DNA of 64,000 nucleotides from Spongiivirga citrea (GTDB lineage Bacteria > Bacteroidota > Bacteroidia > Flavobacteriales > Flavobacteriaceae): NCBI RefSeq assembly GCF_010671565.1, contig NZ_JAABOQ010000005.1:523800-587799 (forward strand). Reading direction: 5' to 3'. A model generated the notes under the pieces. It did not search any database. It was given only the letters and a program-made list of their open reading frames with translations, and had not been told where the DNA came from. Positions 16,882-24,680 of this stretch are shown one piece after another (the stretch's first letter is position 1; the number at the start of each line of letters is the position of its first letter). A program made the position numbers and the translations under genes.

Positions 16882-18063
16882 TTATAATTTGAAATAGTCT
16901 ATATAAGTATTTAAATCCTTATCCCCACGCCCAGAAAGATTAATAACAACAATATCATCTTCCTTAAACTTTTTCTGATCTAACACAGCAAATGCGTGGG
17001 AAGTTTCAATTGCAGGGATAATGCCTTCTAATTGGGATAATTCCAACCCAAAAGTCATGGCGTCGTCGTCGGTTACCGATATAAATTCGGCTCGCCGGCT
17101 ATCAAACAAATGAGCATGCATAGGTCCAACTCCAGGATAATCCAATCCAGCTGAAATGGAGTAAGGTTCTGTAATTTGACCGTCTGGAGTTTGCATTAAT
17201 AAGGTTTTACTACCGTGTATAATACCAACTTTTCCTAAGGCTGAAGTTGCTGCGCTTTCTCCAGAGTGAATTCCTTTTCCAGCGGCTTCAACAGCGATAA
17301 TGTTGACATCAGTTTCATCTAAAAAATGATAATAGGCACCTGCAGCATTACTACCACCACCAACGCAAGCAATAACATAATCCGGATTTTCACGCCCTTC
17401 TTTTTCCTTCAATTGCCATTTAATTTCATCAGAAATAACCGATTGAAATCTAGCTACCATGTCTGGATATGGGTGCGGTCCAACCACTGATCCGATGATG
17501 TAGTGTGTATCGACGGGATTATTAATCCAATCGCGAATAGCTTCATTAGTCGCATCTTTTAGAGTTCGACTACCAGATAAGGCAGGCCTAACTTCTGCGC
17601 CCAGCATTTTCATCCGGGCAACATTGGGTGCTTGTCTAGCAATATCAATTTCACCCATATACACAACACACTCAATTCCCATAAGGGCGCAAACGGTTGC
17701 CGTCGCTACACCATGTTGTCCGGCTCCAGTCTCGGCAATTATCCGATTTTTACCAAGATGTTTCGCCATCAAAATTTGACCGATTGTATTATTTACTTTG
17801 TGCGCACCTGTATGGCAAAGATCTTCTCGTTTTAAGTAGACTTTGGTGTTGTATTTGGCCGAAAGACGCTCCGCAAAATACAGGGGTGTAGGTCGACCTA
17901 CATAATCCTTCAAAAGCTGATCAAATTCATTTTTAAAATCTGGTTTTGCCATGATCTTAAGGTAATTTTGACGTAGCTCTTCTACATTGGGATACAGCAT
18001 TTCTGGAATGAATGCTCCTCCAAACTGACCGTAATATCCTTTTTCGTTAGCGTTATATTTCAT
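16882..18063 (-). CDS. trpB: Tryptophan synthase beta subunit
   Basis: A PLP enzyme that condenses indole with serine to give tryptophan. It is 393 residues, as in classical TrpB1. The PLP lysine lies in [15 protein letters not shown] (about residue 83), followed by [13 protein letters not shown] (catalytic Glu) and the phosphate-binding GGGSNAAG. It pairs with TrpA encoded next to it. It lies 17 bases downstream of trpF in the operon. Confidence 0.98.
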   Translation of the reverse strand: MKYNANEKGYYGQFGGAFIPEMLYPNVEELRQNYLKIMAKPDFKNEFDQLLKDYVGRPTPLYFAERLSAKYNTKVYLKREDLCHTGAHKVNNTIGQILMAKHLGKNRIIAETGAGQHGVATATVCALMGIECVVYMGEIDIARQAPNVARMKMLGAEVRPALSGSRTLKDATNEAIRDWINNPVDTHYIIGSVVGPHPYPDMVARFQSVISDEIKWQLKEKEGRENPDYVIACVGGGSNAAGAYYHFLDETDVNIIAVEAAGKGIHSGESAATSALGKVGIIHGSKTLLMQTPDGQITEPYSISAGLDYPGVGPMHAHLFDSRRAEFISVTDDDAMTFGLELSQLEGIIPAIETSHAFAVLDQKKFKEDDIVVINLSGRGDKDLNTYIDYFKL

Positions 18064-18080
18064 TAGGTATGTATTAGAGT

Positions 18081-18740
18081 CTAGAACCTAAATGCTAGAC
18101 TTATTTCTTTTATAAATTCTTTTACTTTTTCGACGTTTTTAAGTCCTGGTTTGATTTCCAACTTACTGTTTAGATCTATAATTTGAATTGGTAAATCGGT
18201 ATTTAAAATTTCTTTTAGTTGGTCAATTTCATTTAACCCAATCCCACCACTTAAAACAATTGGTGTTTTAGATGGATATTCTTTTAAGGCATCCCAATTA
18301 AATGTATATCCGTTACCACCTTTTTCTTTTCCTTTAGTGTCAAATAAGAACGCATCGACTATTCCTTCATAGGGCTCTAAACGATTAAAATCGAATTTAT
18401 CTTTGATTGAAAATACTTTCCAAATTATGGGTAGATCTCGACTGCGCTCGACCAGAAATCGTTTTTTAAACTCTTCAAGATACTTGTGACTTTCATTACC
18501 GTGAAATTGAATGACATCGAGATTATGTTTTTTAATATTTTCTAATACGAAATCAATCGAAGCATCAACAAAAACGCCAACTCTTTTGATGGAATTGAGC
18601 GTTTCTGGAATAATCCCTTCAAAATTCCTTGGAGATTCTTCATAAAAAATGAAACCCAGGTAATCTGGTTGTAATGAAGCTACTTCCTGAATGTTTTCAG
18701 GATGTTTCATACCGCAGATTTTAAGTTTCACTTTTTTCAT
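18081..18740 (-). CDS. trpF: Phosphoribosylanthranilate isomerase
   Basis: Converts phosphoribosylanthranilate to CdRP. Residues seen: [12 protein letters not shown] with catalytic Cys9, [16 protein letters not shown] with the catalytic Asp, and the phosphate loop [10 protein letters not shown]. At 219 residues it is slightly long. Residues 96-102 (VERSRDL) are encoded by a copy of the dispersed GAGCGCAGTCGA repeat, which seems to have been inserted in frame in a surface stretch between HGNES and the next strand. Its start overlaps the trpC stop by 4 bases. Confidence 0.95.
   Translation of the reverse strand: MKKVKLKICGMKHPENIQEVASLQPDYLGFIFYEESPRNFEGIIPETLNSIKRVGVFVDASIDFVLENIKKHNLDVIQFHGNESHKYLEEFKKRFLVERSRDLPIIWKVFSIKDKFDFNRLEPYEGIVDAFLFDTKGKEKGGNGYTFNWDALKEYPSKTPIVLSGGIGLNEIDQLKEILNTDLPIQIIDLNSKLEIKPGLKNVEKVKEFIKEISLAFRF
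18436..18453 (-). repeat. Dispersed GAGCGCAGTCGA repeat inside trpF
   Basis: On the minus strand the sequence reads GGTCGAGCGCAGTCGAGA, containing TCGA-GCGCAG-TCGA. The 12-base core GAGCGCAGTCGA recurs in the rpoB-rpoC spacer at 48651-48662. Here it is translated as VERSRDL and keeps the frame of trpF. Confidence 0.65.
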
Positions 18741-19516
18741 TTTAGGCTTTTGATAAATTCACTTGCGCTTTTTCCAGGATTATCAGTTTTCATAAAGTTT
18801 TCTCCTATTAAAAAACCTTCATAGCCATATGGTTTTAGTTCTTTTATGGCTTCGATATTACTGATGCCACTTTCAGAGACTTTTACAAAATCATTAGGTA
18901 TAATAGTCGATAGTTTTTTGCTGGTTTCAAGGCTGACTTCAAAAGTTTTGAGATTACGATTATTAACACCTAACATATCCAAACTCGGCATGATCGATTT
19001 GTGTAATTCCTCTTCATTATGGACTTCTAATAACACATCCAATCCGATACTTTTTGCTGTTTCTGAAAGTGACTTTATTTCATTTTTACTTAGGACCGCT
19101 GCGATTAATAATATAGCATCCGCACCGTGAGCTTTTGCCTCTAGTATTTGATATTCATCTATTATGAATTCTTTGCGTAACAATGGCATTTTCACGGAGG
19201 CTCTGGCAAGTAATAAGTCATCTAACGAGCCCCCAAAATGTTTTCCATCGGTTAAAACAGACATGGCACTTACACCAGCATTTTCGTAACCAGCGGCAAC
19301 TTCTTGCACACTTACTTTTTGATTGATAACGGATTTGGAAGGTGATCGTCTTTTATGTTCGGCAATAATTCCTGAGCCAGACTTTATACTTTTTGACATA
19401 GAAGTCGATTTCCTGTCAAATAAGACAGAAGCTTCTAATTGTTTTAATGGAATCAAACCTTTTTTAAGGTCAACTTCTATGCGCTTATCTGCTACTATTT
19501 TGTCTAGGATGTTCAT
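18737..19516 (-). CDS. trpC: Indole-3-glycerol phosphate synthase
   Basis: Closes the indole ring by decarboxylating CdRP. The 259-residue barrel begins MNILDKIVADKRIEV and shows the catalytic segment IIAEHKRRSPSK (Glu/Lys, residues 50-61), LLRKEFIIDEYQI with the second catalytic Lys, and LGVNNRNLKTFEV. It is monofunctional, with trpF as a separate gene overlapping by 4 bases. A 75-base gap that carries a dispersed repeat separates it from trpD. Confidence 0.97.
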   Translation of the reverse strand: MNILDKIVADKRIEVDLKKGLIPLKQLEASVLFDRKSTSMSKSIKSGSGIIAEHKRRSPSKSVINQKVSVQEVAAGYENAGVSAMSVLTDGKHFGGSLDDLLLARASVKMPLLRKEFIIDEYQILEAKAHGADAILLIAAVLSKNEIKSLSETAKSIGLDVLLEVHNEEELHKSIMPSLDMLGVNNRNLKTFEVSLETSKKLSTIIPNDFVKVSESGISNIEAIKELKPYGYEGFLIGENFMKTDNPGKSASEFIKSLK

Positions 19517-19528
19517 AATTTAGAAAAA

Positions 19529-19582
19529 GGTTCTCGATACTTTTTAATCTCATTATCGTCCGATTAAAACACTCGAACTGAC
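19529..19582. repeat. Single arm of the GTATCGAGA/TTCGAGTG repeat family in the trpD-trpC gap
   Basis: On the plus strand it runs from GGTTCTCGATAC to CACTCGAACTGAC, so on the transcribed strand it reads GTCAGTTCGAGTG to GTATCGAGAACC, matching both arms of 13818-13958 and the arm at 55111-55166. It occupies most of the 75-base gap inside the trp operon. Confidence 0.65.
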
Positions 19583-19591
19583 ATGTGTTTT

Positions 19592-20587
19592 TTAGTTTTT
19601 ACTTAGTTCTTGTAATGTATTTAAAGCTTCTAAGCCTTTTCCTGATAGTAAGGATACTTTTGCTAATTCGAATCCTTGTTTTGGTTCAAGTTGTTTTGCC
19701 GTGGCAATTGCCATACCTGCATTTGCGCAAACGACATTATTCTGTGCTTCGGTTCCTTTTCCTCTTAACACATTCATGAATATTTTTGCGGAATCTTCGA
19801 CTGTGTCGCCACCATAAATTTCTTCTTGTTTTAAGACTTTGACTCCGAAATCTTCGGGTGTTAGCATTGACTCCGTATTATTAGAAATAGTTTTTGTGTT
19901 TCCAGTTAACGAAATTTCATCATAACCATCCAATGAATGTAATACGGTGAAGTTCTTATCAGTTTTTTGATATAAATAACCATACATTCTTGCCAATTCT
20001 AAGTTGAAAACTCCAACCAGTTGGTTCTTTGGGAACGCTGGATTTACCATTGGGCCCAACATATTGAAAAAAGTTTTTACACCGAGCTCTCTTCTTATTG
20101 GAGCCACGTTTTTCATTGCAGGATGGAATAGGGGAGCGTGCAGTACACAAATTCCTGCCTTGTCGATCGATCTTTTCAGGAAATCAACATCATTACTAAA
20201 TTTAATACCGAGATGTTCCATTACGTTACTCGATCCGCATTTAGAAGATACGCCGTAATTTCCGTGTTTGGTGACATGAACACCTGCGCCTGCAGTTACA
20301 AATGATGAAAGTGTCGATATGTTGAATGTGTCTTTACCATCTCCGCCAGTTCCACAAAGGTCGATTGGGTTATATTCAGCTAAATCAATTGCCAAACATA
20401 GATCGAGTAAGGCATCTCTAAAACCTTCTAGTTCATCTAGAGTAATGCTGCGCATCATATAGACTGTTAGAAATGCCGCTATTTGACTGGTGTTGTAGTC
20501 TCCTTTTGAAATATTAACCAATACTTTTTTTGCCTCTTCTTTCGAGATAGTTTCATGATTGATTAATCTATTTAATAATTGTTTCAT
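19592..20587 (-). CDS. trpD: Anthranilate phosphoribosyltransferase
   Basis: Attaches phosphoribose from PRPP to anthranilate. The 331 residues carry the PRPP/magnesium motif LCGTGGDGKDTFNIST and the glycine-rich KHGNYGVSSKCGSSNVMEHLG loop, both diagnostic. The N-terminal helical domain starts MKQLLNRLINHETISKEEA. It is not fused to TrpG. It starts 3 bases after the trpG stop. Confidence 0.97.
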   Translation of the reverse strand: MKQLLNRLINHETISKEEAKKVLVNISKGDYNTSQIAAFLTVYMMRSITLDELEGFRDALLDLCLAIDLAEYNPIDLCGTGGDGKDTFNISTLSSFVTAGAGVHVTKHGNYGVSSKCGSSNVMEHLGIKFSNDVDFLKRSIDKAGICVLHAPLFHPAMKNVAPIRRELGVKTFFNMLGPMVNPAFPKNQLVGVFNLELARMYGYLYQKTDKNFTVLHSLDGYDEISLTGNTKTISNNTESMLTPEDFGVKVLKQEEIYGGDTVEDSAKIFMNVLRGKGTEAQNNVVCANAGMAIATAKQLEPKQGFELAKVSLLSGKGLEALNTLQELSKN

Positions 20588-20590
20588 GTA

Positions 20591-21157
20591 CTAGCTATTT
20601 ACCCAGTTTTCTAAAATTTTCTTCCCATTTGGGGTAAGTACTGATTCAGGATGATATTGAACTCCCTTTACATCATATACTTTATGGCGTAATGACATTA
20701 CTTGACCATTTTCGTCAAATGAAGTGGCTTCTAAAACATCTGATAATTCAGGATTCACAACCCAGGAATGATAACGACCTACTTCGAAATTTTTATTTAT
20801 TCCTTCAAAAAGAGATTCATCATTTACAATGACTTCAATATCGGTCGCAACACCATGATATACCTTATCAAGATTAATTAATGAAGCACCAAAAACTTCG
20901 CCAATGGCTTGTTGACCTAAACACACTCCCAGAATACTTTTCGTAGGAGCATATTCTTTGATTACGGCTTTTAATAATCCAGCTTCATCAGGAATTCCTG
21001 GTCCTGGTGAAAGAATGATTTTGTCAAAAGAGTCGACCTGTTCAAGATCGAATTTATCATTTCTCCAGACTGTAACATCACAGTTCAAGTCTTCTAAATA
21101 GTGGACTAGGTTGTAGGTGAAGCTGTCGTAGTTATCTATTACTAATACTTTTTTCAT
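20591..21157 (-). CDS. trpG: Anthranilate synthase component II (glutamine amidotransferase)
   Basis: Supplies ammonia from glutamine to TrpE. The 188-residue class I amidotransferase has the catalytic triad: Cys in GVCLGQQAIGE, and His and Glu in GVQYHPESVLTP. It opens with VIDNYDSFTYNLVHYL, the usual motif. It is directly adjacent to trpE (no intervening bases), implying coupled synthesis of the two subunits. A shared role with PabB in folate synthesis is possible, but no pabB is seen here. Confidence 0.97.
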   Translation of the reverse strand: MKKVLVIDNYDSFTYNLVHYLEDLNCDVTVWRNDKFDLEQVDSFDKIILSPGPGIPDEAGLLKAVIKEYAPTKSILGVCLGQQAIGEVFGASLINLDKVYHGVATDIEVIVNDESLFEGINKNFEVGRYHSWVVNPELSDVLEATSFDENGQVMSLRHKVYDVKGVQYHPESVLTPNGKKILENWVNS

Positions 21158-22561
21158 TTATTTTATTCTTTCAGCAATTTCTAAAGCCTTATTTAACGCA
21201 CCTAATTTATTATAGGTTTCTTGTAACTCATGATCGGCATTTGATTCAGATACGATGCCAGCACCGGCTTGATAATGAAGTTGATGATCTTTACTTAAGA
21301 AAGTACGAATCATGATGGCATGATTAAAATTGCCTTCAAAATCCATTACACCAATCGCACCTCCATAAAAATCGCGGTTGCATTTTTCGTATTGCTCAAT
21401 TAACTGCATTGCTCTGTGTTTTGGTGCACCACTTAATGTTCCTGCTGGAAAGGTGTCGGCCACCACTTGCATGGTCGTAACATCATCATGCATCTTACCA
21501 GTTACTTTAGACACTAGGTGTATTACATGACTAAAAAATTGAACTTCACGATAGTTATCAACCTTTACCATGCTGCCGTTTCTGCTAAGGTCGTTTCTTG
21601 CTAAATCAACCAGCATGACATGCTCGGCATTTTCTTTTTCGTCTTTAACTAATTCCTTTGCCAATTCAGCATCTTTTAAATCGTTACCGGTACGTTTAAA
21701 GGTTCCTGCGATAGGGTGAATTTCTGCTTGGCGATTTTTAACCACTAGCTGAGCTTCTGGCGAAGAACCAAATATTTTGAATCCACCATAATCGAAATAA
21801 AATAGATATGGACTAGGATTGATAGATCGTAAAGCACGATACACATTAAATTCATCACCTTTAAAACTCTGCGAAAACCTACGTGAAAGCACAAGCTGAA
21901 ATACATCACCGCGGCAACAGTGTTTTTTTGCAAATTCAACATGTTCTTTATATTCTTCATCTTTTAAATTTGAAGATGATTCTCCTTCACGTTTAAAATT
22001 GTAAGTAGCAAAATTCCGAACTCGGATAAGTTGCTCGATATCCTCTAAATTATTTTTAGTTAAATCCAATCCATGATGAAAAATATAAGCTTCGTTTTTA
22101 AAGTGATTGATAGCGATGATATTCTGATAAACCGCATAATAAATATCAGGAATGTTTAAGGTGTCTTCTTTTTTATTGACGTCAACGTCTTCGAAGTATC
22201 GAACAGCATCATAGGCGATATAACCAAATAAGCCATTATTGATGAATTTAAAATCATTTTTTTCAGCTTTGAACTGGTTGCTAAATTGAGTGATTAAAGC
22301 CGGAACATCATGGTCTTCTTCTAAGGCTAATTTTGAGTTCGATCCGTCAGGATACGAGTAAGAAACTACACCGTCTTTTATTTGAATACTGGCAATTGGG
22401 TTGCAGCAGACATACGAAAAACTATTGTCGTTTGCATGATAATCGCTACTCTCGAGCAATAAACTATTAGGAAATTTATCCCGAATTTTTAAATACACAC
22501 TTACAGGAGTAATGGTATCTGCAAGTATTTTGGTGTATGTTGTTTTTAAGTTGTAATTCAT
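21158..22561 (-). CDS. trpE: Anthranilate synthase component I
   Basis: Makes anthranilate from chorismate with ammonia from TrpG. The 467 residues end in the chorismate-binding domain with EHVMLVDLARNDLSR and GTLSGAPKHRAM. Near the N-terminus SLLLESSD contains the LLES motif used for tryptophan feedback inhibition, so the enzyme is likely allosterically controlled. IAGTFKRTG replaces the more common IAGTRPRG pattern. It is the first structural gene after the leader and attenuator. Confidence 0.97.
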   Translation of the reverse strand: MNYNLKTTYTKILADTITPVSVYLKIRDKFPNSLLLESSDYHANDNSFSYVCCNPIASIQIKDGVVSYSYPDGSNSKLALEEDHDVPALITQFSNQFKAEKNDFKFINNGLFGYIAYDAVRYFEDVDVNKKEDTLNIPDIYYAVYQNIIAINHFKNEAYIFHHGLDLTKNNLEDIEQLIRVRNFATYNFKREGESSSNLKDEEYKEHVEFAKKHCCRGDVFQLVLSRRFSQSFKGDEFNVYRALRSINPSPYLFYFDYGGFKIFGSSPEAQLVVKNRQAEIHPIAGTFKRTGNDLKDAELAKELVKDEKENAEHVMLVDLARNDLSRNGSMVKVDNYREVQFFSHVIHLVSKVTGKMHDDVTTMQVVADTFPAGTLSGAPKHRAMQLIEQYEKCNRDFYGGAIGVMDFEGNFNHAIMIRTFLSKDHQLHYQAGAGIVSESNADHELQETYNKLGALNKALEIAERIK

Positions 22562-22584
22562 TCTGTTATTACCTTTTATAAGTT

Positions 22585-22708
22585 TCTCCCCTTGAGGGGA
22601 GATTAAGAGGGGTGTCCCTTCTAAATATTTTTAAAAGACTCTATATTTCTAATCATTTATAATGTTAACACCCATCCCCAGCCCTTCCCTCAAGGGAAGG
22701 GAGTTTTC
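22585..22708. repeat. REPIN-like inverted doublet of GC-rich hairpins, copy 2
   Basis: Unit 1 (22585-22618) has CTCCCC-TTGA-GGGGAG plus AGAGGGGTGTC, nearly identical to unit 1 at 2448-2480. Unit 2 (22667-22708) is an inverted, diverged copy with CCCTTCCC-TCAA-GGGAAGGG. It lies in the trp leader between the attenuator and trpE, so it would be transcribed only on readthrough. Confidence 0.7.
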
Positions 22709-22723
22709 AAATAAGTGTTTCAC

Positions 22724-22755
22724 AAAAAAAAGGCCTGTCGTGATGACAAGCCTTT
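22724..22755 (-). terminator. trp attenuator (intrinsic terminator in the trp leader)
   Basis: In the transcript AAAGGC-U-UGUC / AUCAC loop / GACA-G-GCCUUU forms an 11-bp stem (one G-U pair) followed by eight U. It lies 31 bases after the trpL stop codon and about 165 bases before trpE. The segment UCACGAC in its loop and 3' arm is complementary to GUCGUGA around the trpL stop codon (22788-22794), a plausible antiterminator. Confidence 0.85.
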
Positions 22756-22786
22756 ATATGTTTATTAAATACAATAGGAGCTTAGT

Positions 22787-22840
22787 TCACGACTGTCGAC
22801 GTAAATTAGACCACCACCAAGTATTTAAAGTTTGCTTCAT
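22787..22840 (-). CDS. trpL: trp operon leader peptide
   Basis: A 17-codon reading frame, MKQTLNTWWWSNLRRQS, begins about 19 bases after the -7 element of a consensus promoter and contains three consecutive Trp codons (22811-22819). A ribosome starved of Trp-tRNA would stall there and leave the region around the stop codon free to pair with the downstream terminator. A ribosome that finishes would cover it. This is the classical logic of transcription attenuation; the peptide itself need not have a function. Confidence 0.85.
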   Translation of the reverse strand: MKQTLNTWWWSNLRRQS

Positions 22841-22858
22841 TGTTCTCTTATGATGGTT

Positions 22859-22888
22859 CAAATATATAAATGAAAATTGTAGCATCAA
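22859..22888 (-). promoter_or_regulatory. Promoter of the trp operon
   Basis: On the minus strand TTG (22888-22886), a 19-base spacer and TATATTTG (22866-22859) match TTG-N19-TAnnTTTG exactly. The -33 box abuts the terminator of the yceI gene. Transcription should start around 22853, a few bases before trpL. Confidence 0.8.
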
Positions 22889-22923
22889 ATAAAAACCCAC
22901 ATAATATTAACATTATGTGGGTT
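22889..22923 (-). terminator. Intrinsic terminator of the marR-yceI transcript
   Basis: AACCCACATAAT and ATTATGTGGGTT form a perfect 12-bp stem with a 6-base loop. On the minus strand it is followed by a T-rich stretch (TTTATTTG). It separates yceI from the trp promoter. Confidence 0.85.
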
Positions 22924-22952
22924 CCACTTGTTTAGGGTGATTTGGATTTAAA

Positions 22953-23522
22953 TTAGAATTGTAATTCTACATTTAACTCAAATTCATCATTAATAGCTTT
23001 GTCTCCAAGATTGTCAAAAAAGCTTCCAGAACCATACTTGATACCGTATTTTGTTCTGTTTACCTTTAAAGAAGTGGTTGCAGTCTTCCCATCGATTTTT
23101 AGGTCAAAGCGAACAGGGTGTGTTTGTCCTTTTATTGTAAGGTCGCCAATAACGGTATACATGCCATCTTCGCCAGAAAAGCCTGTAAACTTTAAAGTTG
23201 CTGTTGGGTGATTGTCAACACCAAAGAAGTCATCAGATTTTAAGTGTCCTTCTAACTTTCCTTTTGATCCGCCTTCTAGGTCAGTTACATTAATAGTGGT
23301 CATGTCCATAACAAATTCTCCCCCACGTAACTCTTTTCCTTTCATCATTAAGAAACCTTCTTTTAAAGTGATGTTTCCTGTATGCTTTCCAGTTACTTTT
23401 TTACCTACCCAGGTAATTGTACTGTTTTTGATCTCCACTTTTTTATCTTTTAAAGTAGTAAAAGCAGTTGTTCCAAATAAGATTACAACTGCTAAGGTGC
23501 TTGTTAAAATGTTTTTTTTCAT
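22953..23522 (-). CDS. YceI-family periplasmic protein
   Basis: A 189-residue protein with a signal peptide (KKNILTSTLAVVILFGTTAFT) and the YceI lipocalin-like domain: STITWVGKKVTGKHTGNI, LEGHLKSDDFFGVDNHPTATLKF and GDLTIKGQTHPVRFDL. YceI proteins bind isoprenoid-type lipids such as polyprenyl quinones in the periplasm. It follows the MarR regulator gene by 34 bases and shares its promoter and a strong terminator, so it is probably the regulated target. Confidence 0.93.
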   Translation of the reverse strand: MKKNILTSTLAVVILFGTTAFTTLKDKKVEIKNSTITWVGKKVTGKHTGNITLKEGFLMMKGKELRGGEFVMDMTTINVTDLEGGSKGKLEGHLKSDDFFGVDNHPTATLKFTGFSGEDGMYTVIGDLTIKGQTHPVRFDLKIDGKTATTSLKVNRTKYGIKYGSGSFFDNLGDKAINDEFELNVELQF

Positions 23523-23556
23523 GATTAAGATTTAATAAATAATATGTTTGATTTAA

Positions 23557-24009
23557 CTAGTTATATAATTTGTCGAAAAGACGATTAATTTCTTGTAATT
23601 CGGTTTCAGAAAAATTGGTTAGCATTCTACTTTCAGTATTATTCATGGCTAAATCCATTTCTTTTAAAACTTCAAGCCCTTTATTGGTTATCGTAATATC
23701 TACCTTTCTTCTATTGCTAGGACAAATATCGCGCCGAACTAAACCTTTAGCGATTAACTTGTCGACTAACCTTGTAGTATTACTCATTTTATTGACCATA
23801 CGCTCACTAATAGTTTGCAGAGTAGCTGGATTTCCTTTTTGACCTCGCAAAATGCGTAACACGTTAAATTGTTGCAGGGATACATCAAAAGGTTTAAGTG
23901 TCTCAGATAAATCCTCATGCAACCTACTCGCTACTAATTGTAAATGAATTAGGGTGCGTTTTGGTAATGGGATTTTTTTTTCAGTTTTAAGACAAGCTTC
24001 TACATTCAT
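23557..24009 (-). CDS. MarR-family transcriptional regulator
   Basis: A 150-residue dimeric winged-helix regulator. The recognition helix and wing are seen in TLQTISERMVNKMSNTTRLVDKLIAKGLVRRDICPSNRRKVDITITNKG, flanked by dimerisation helices at both ends. A consensus promoter and a 12-bp perfect palindrome lie just upstream, suggesting autoregulation together with yceI. The inducer is unknown. Confidence 0.92.
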   Translation of the reverse strand: MNVEACLKTEKKIPLPKRTLIHLQLVASRLHEDLSETLKPFDVSLQQFNVLRILRGQKGNPATLQTISERMVNKMSNTTRLVDKLIAKGLVRRDICPSNRRKVDITITNKGLEVLKEMDLAMNNTESRMLTNFSETELQEINRLFDKLYN

Positions 24010-24022
24010 GTATTTACAACAA

Positions 24023-24034
24023 TTGTATATACAA
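24023..24034. promoter_or_regulatory. Palindromic operator candidate for the MarR regulator
   Basis: TTGTATATACAA is a perfect 12-bp palindrome that overlaps the end of the -7 box and the expected transcription start of the marR-yceI promoter. This is where a MarR dimer would block initiation. The link to this particular regulator is inferred from position. Confidence 0.55.
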
Positions 24035-24061
24035 ATGTATTGATTTGGTTGATTTTACCAA
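24032..24061 (-). promoter_or_regulatory. Promoter of marR-yceI
   Basis: On the minus strand TTG, a 19-base spacer and TACATTTG match the flavobacterial consensus exactly. The -7 box ends 22 bases before the marR ATG. Confidence 0.75.
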
Positions 24062-24129
24062 TTATTTACACGATAATTTTTTGTTAAAGGTTTTCGTTGG
24101 GGCTTCTTTCATTTGTAATTTGAAGCACT

Positions 24130-24675
24130 ATGCACCGATTTATTCCTTTTTTACTTTTAATAGTGGTTTCGTCTTGTAAAGAAAAGAAAGAAGAAATTTC
24201 TTCTAGTGCGCCTCAAATACCAGAGTCTACGACTACTGTTTTTAAAAGTGCTTCGCAAACAATACCATTTTATACCTATGATGAGTTTGAAGAGCAGCTT
24301 CATAAAAAAGATGACAAAACCTATATTGTTAACTTTTGGGCGACTTGGTGCAAGCCTTGCGTGAAGGAATTACCAGCCTTTGAAAAGTTGAACGCCAATT
24401 ATAATGACAAAAGCGTAGAAGTGATTTTGGTTAGTATGGATTTTAAGCAACACATAGAAACCAAAGTTGTTCCTTTTGTTGATGCGAACAAGATAAAATC
24501 AGAGGTGGTGGTTTTAGATGATGCCAAAAGTCATAAATGGATACCAAAGGTAAGTGAAGAATGGTCCGGAGCGATACCCGCCACCGTAATATATAACAAA
24601 GACACACGAAAGTTCTATGAACGTTCGTTTACATATGAGGAGTTAGAAACCGAAGTCCAACAATTCTTAAATTAA
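24130..24675 (+). CDS. TlpA-like thioredoxin-fold lipoprotein
   Basis: A 181-residue lipoprotein (lipobox VSSC, Cys16) with a TlpA/ResA-type domain. The redox motif is WCKPC (Cys74 and Cys77) in NFWATWCKPCVKELPAF. A cis-proline region follows in AIPATVIYNKD. It probably reduces disulfides in the periplasm, for example in cytochrome c or envelope protein maturation. The next redoxin gene starts 5 bases after its stop, so the two are co-transcribed. Confidence 0.9.
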   Translation: MHRFIPFLLLIVVSSCKEKKEEISSSAPQIPESTTTVFKSASQTIPFYTYDEFEEQLHKKDDKTYIVNFWATWCKPCVKELPAFEKLNANYNDKSVEVILVSMDFKQHIETKVVPFVDANKIKSEVVVLDDAKSHKWIPKVSEEWSGAIPATVIYNKDTRKFYERSFTYEELETEVQQFLN

Positions 24676-24680
24676 AACCT

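Noticed and set aside
22662..22853. Plus-strand frame with TPIPSPSLKGREF
   Set aside because: It is the translation of the GC-rich dispersed hairpin repeat and runs antisense through the trp leader peptide and attenuator.
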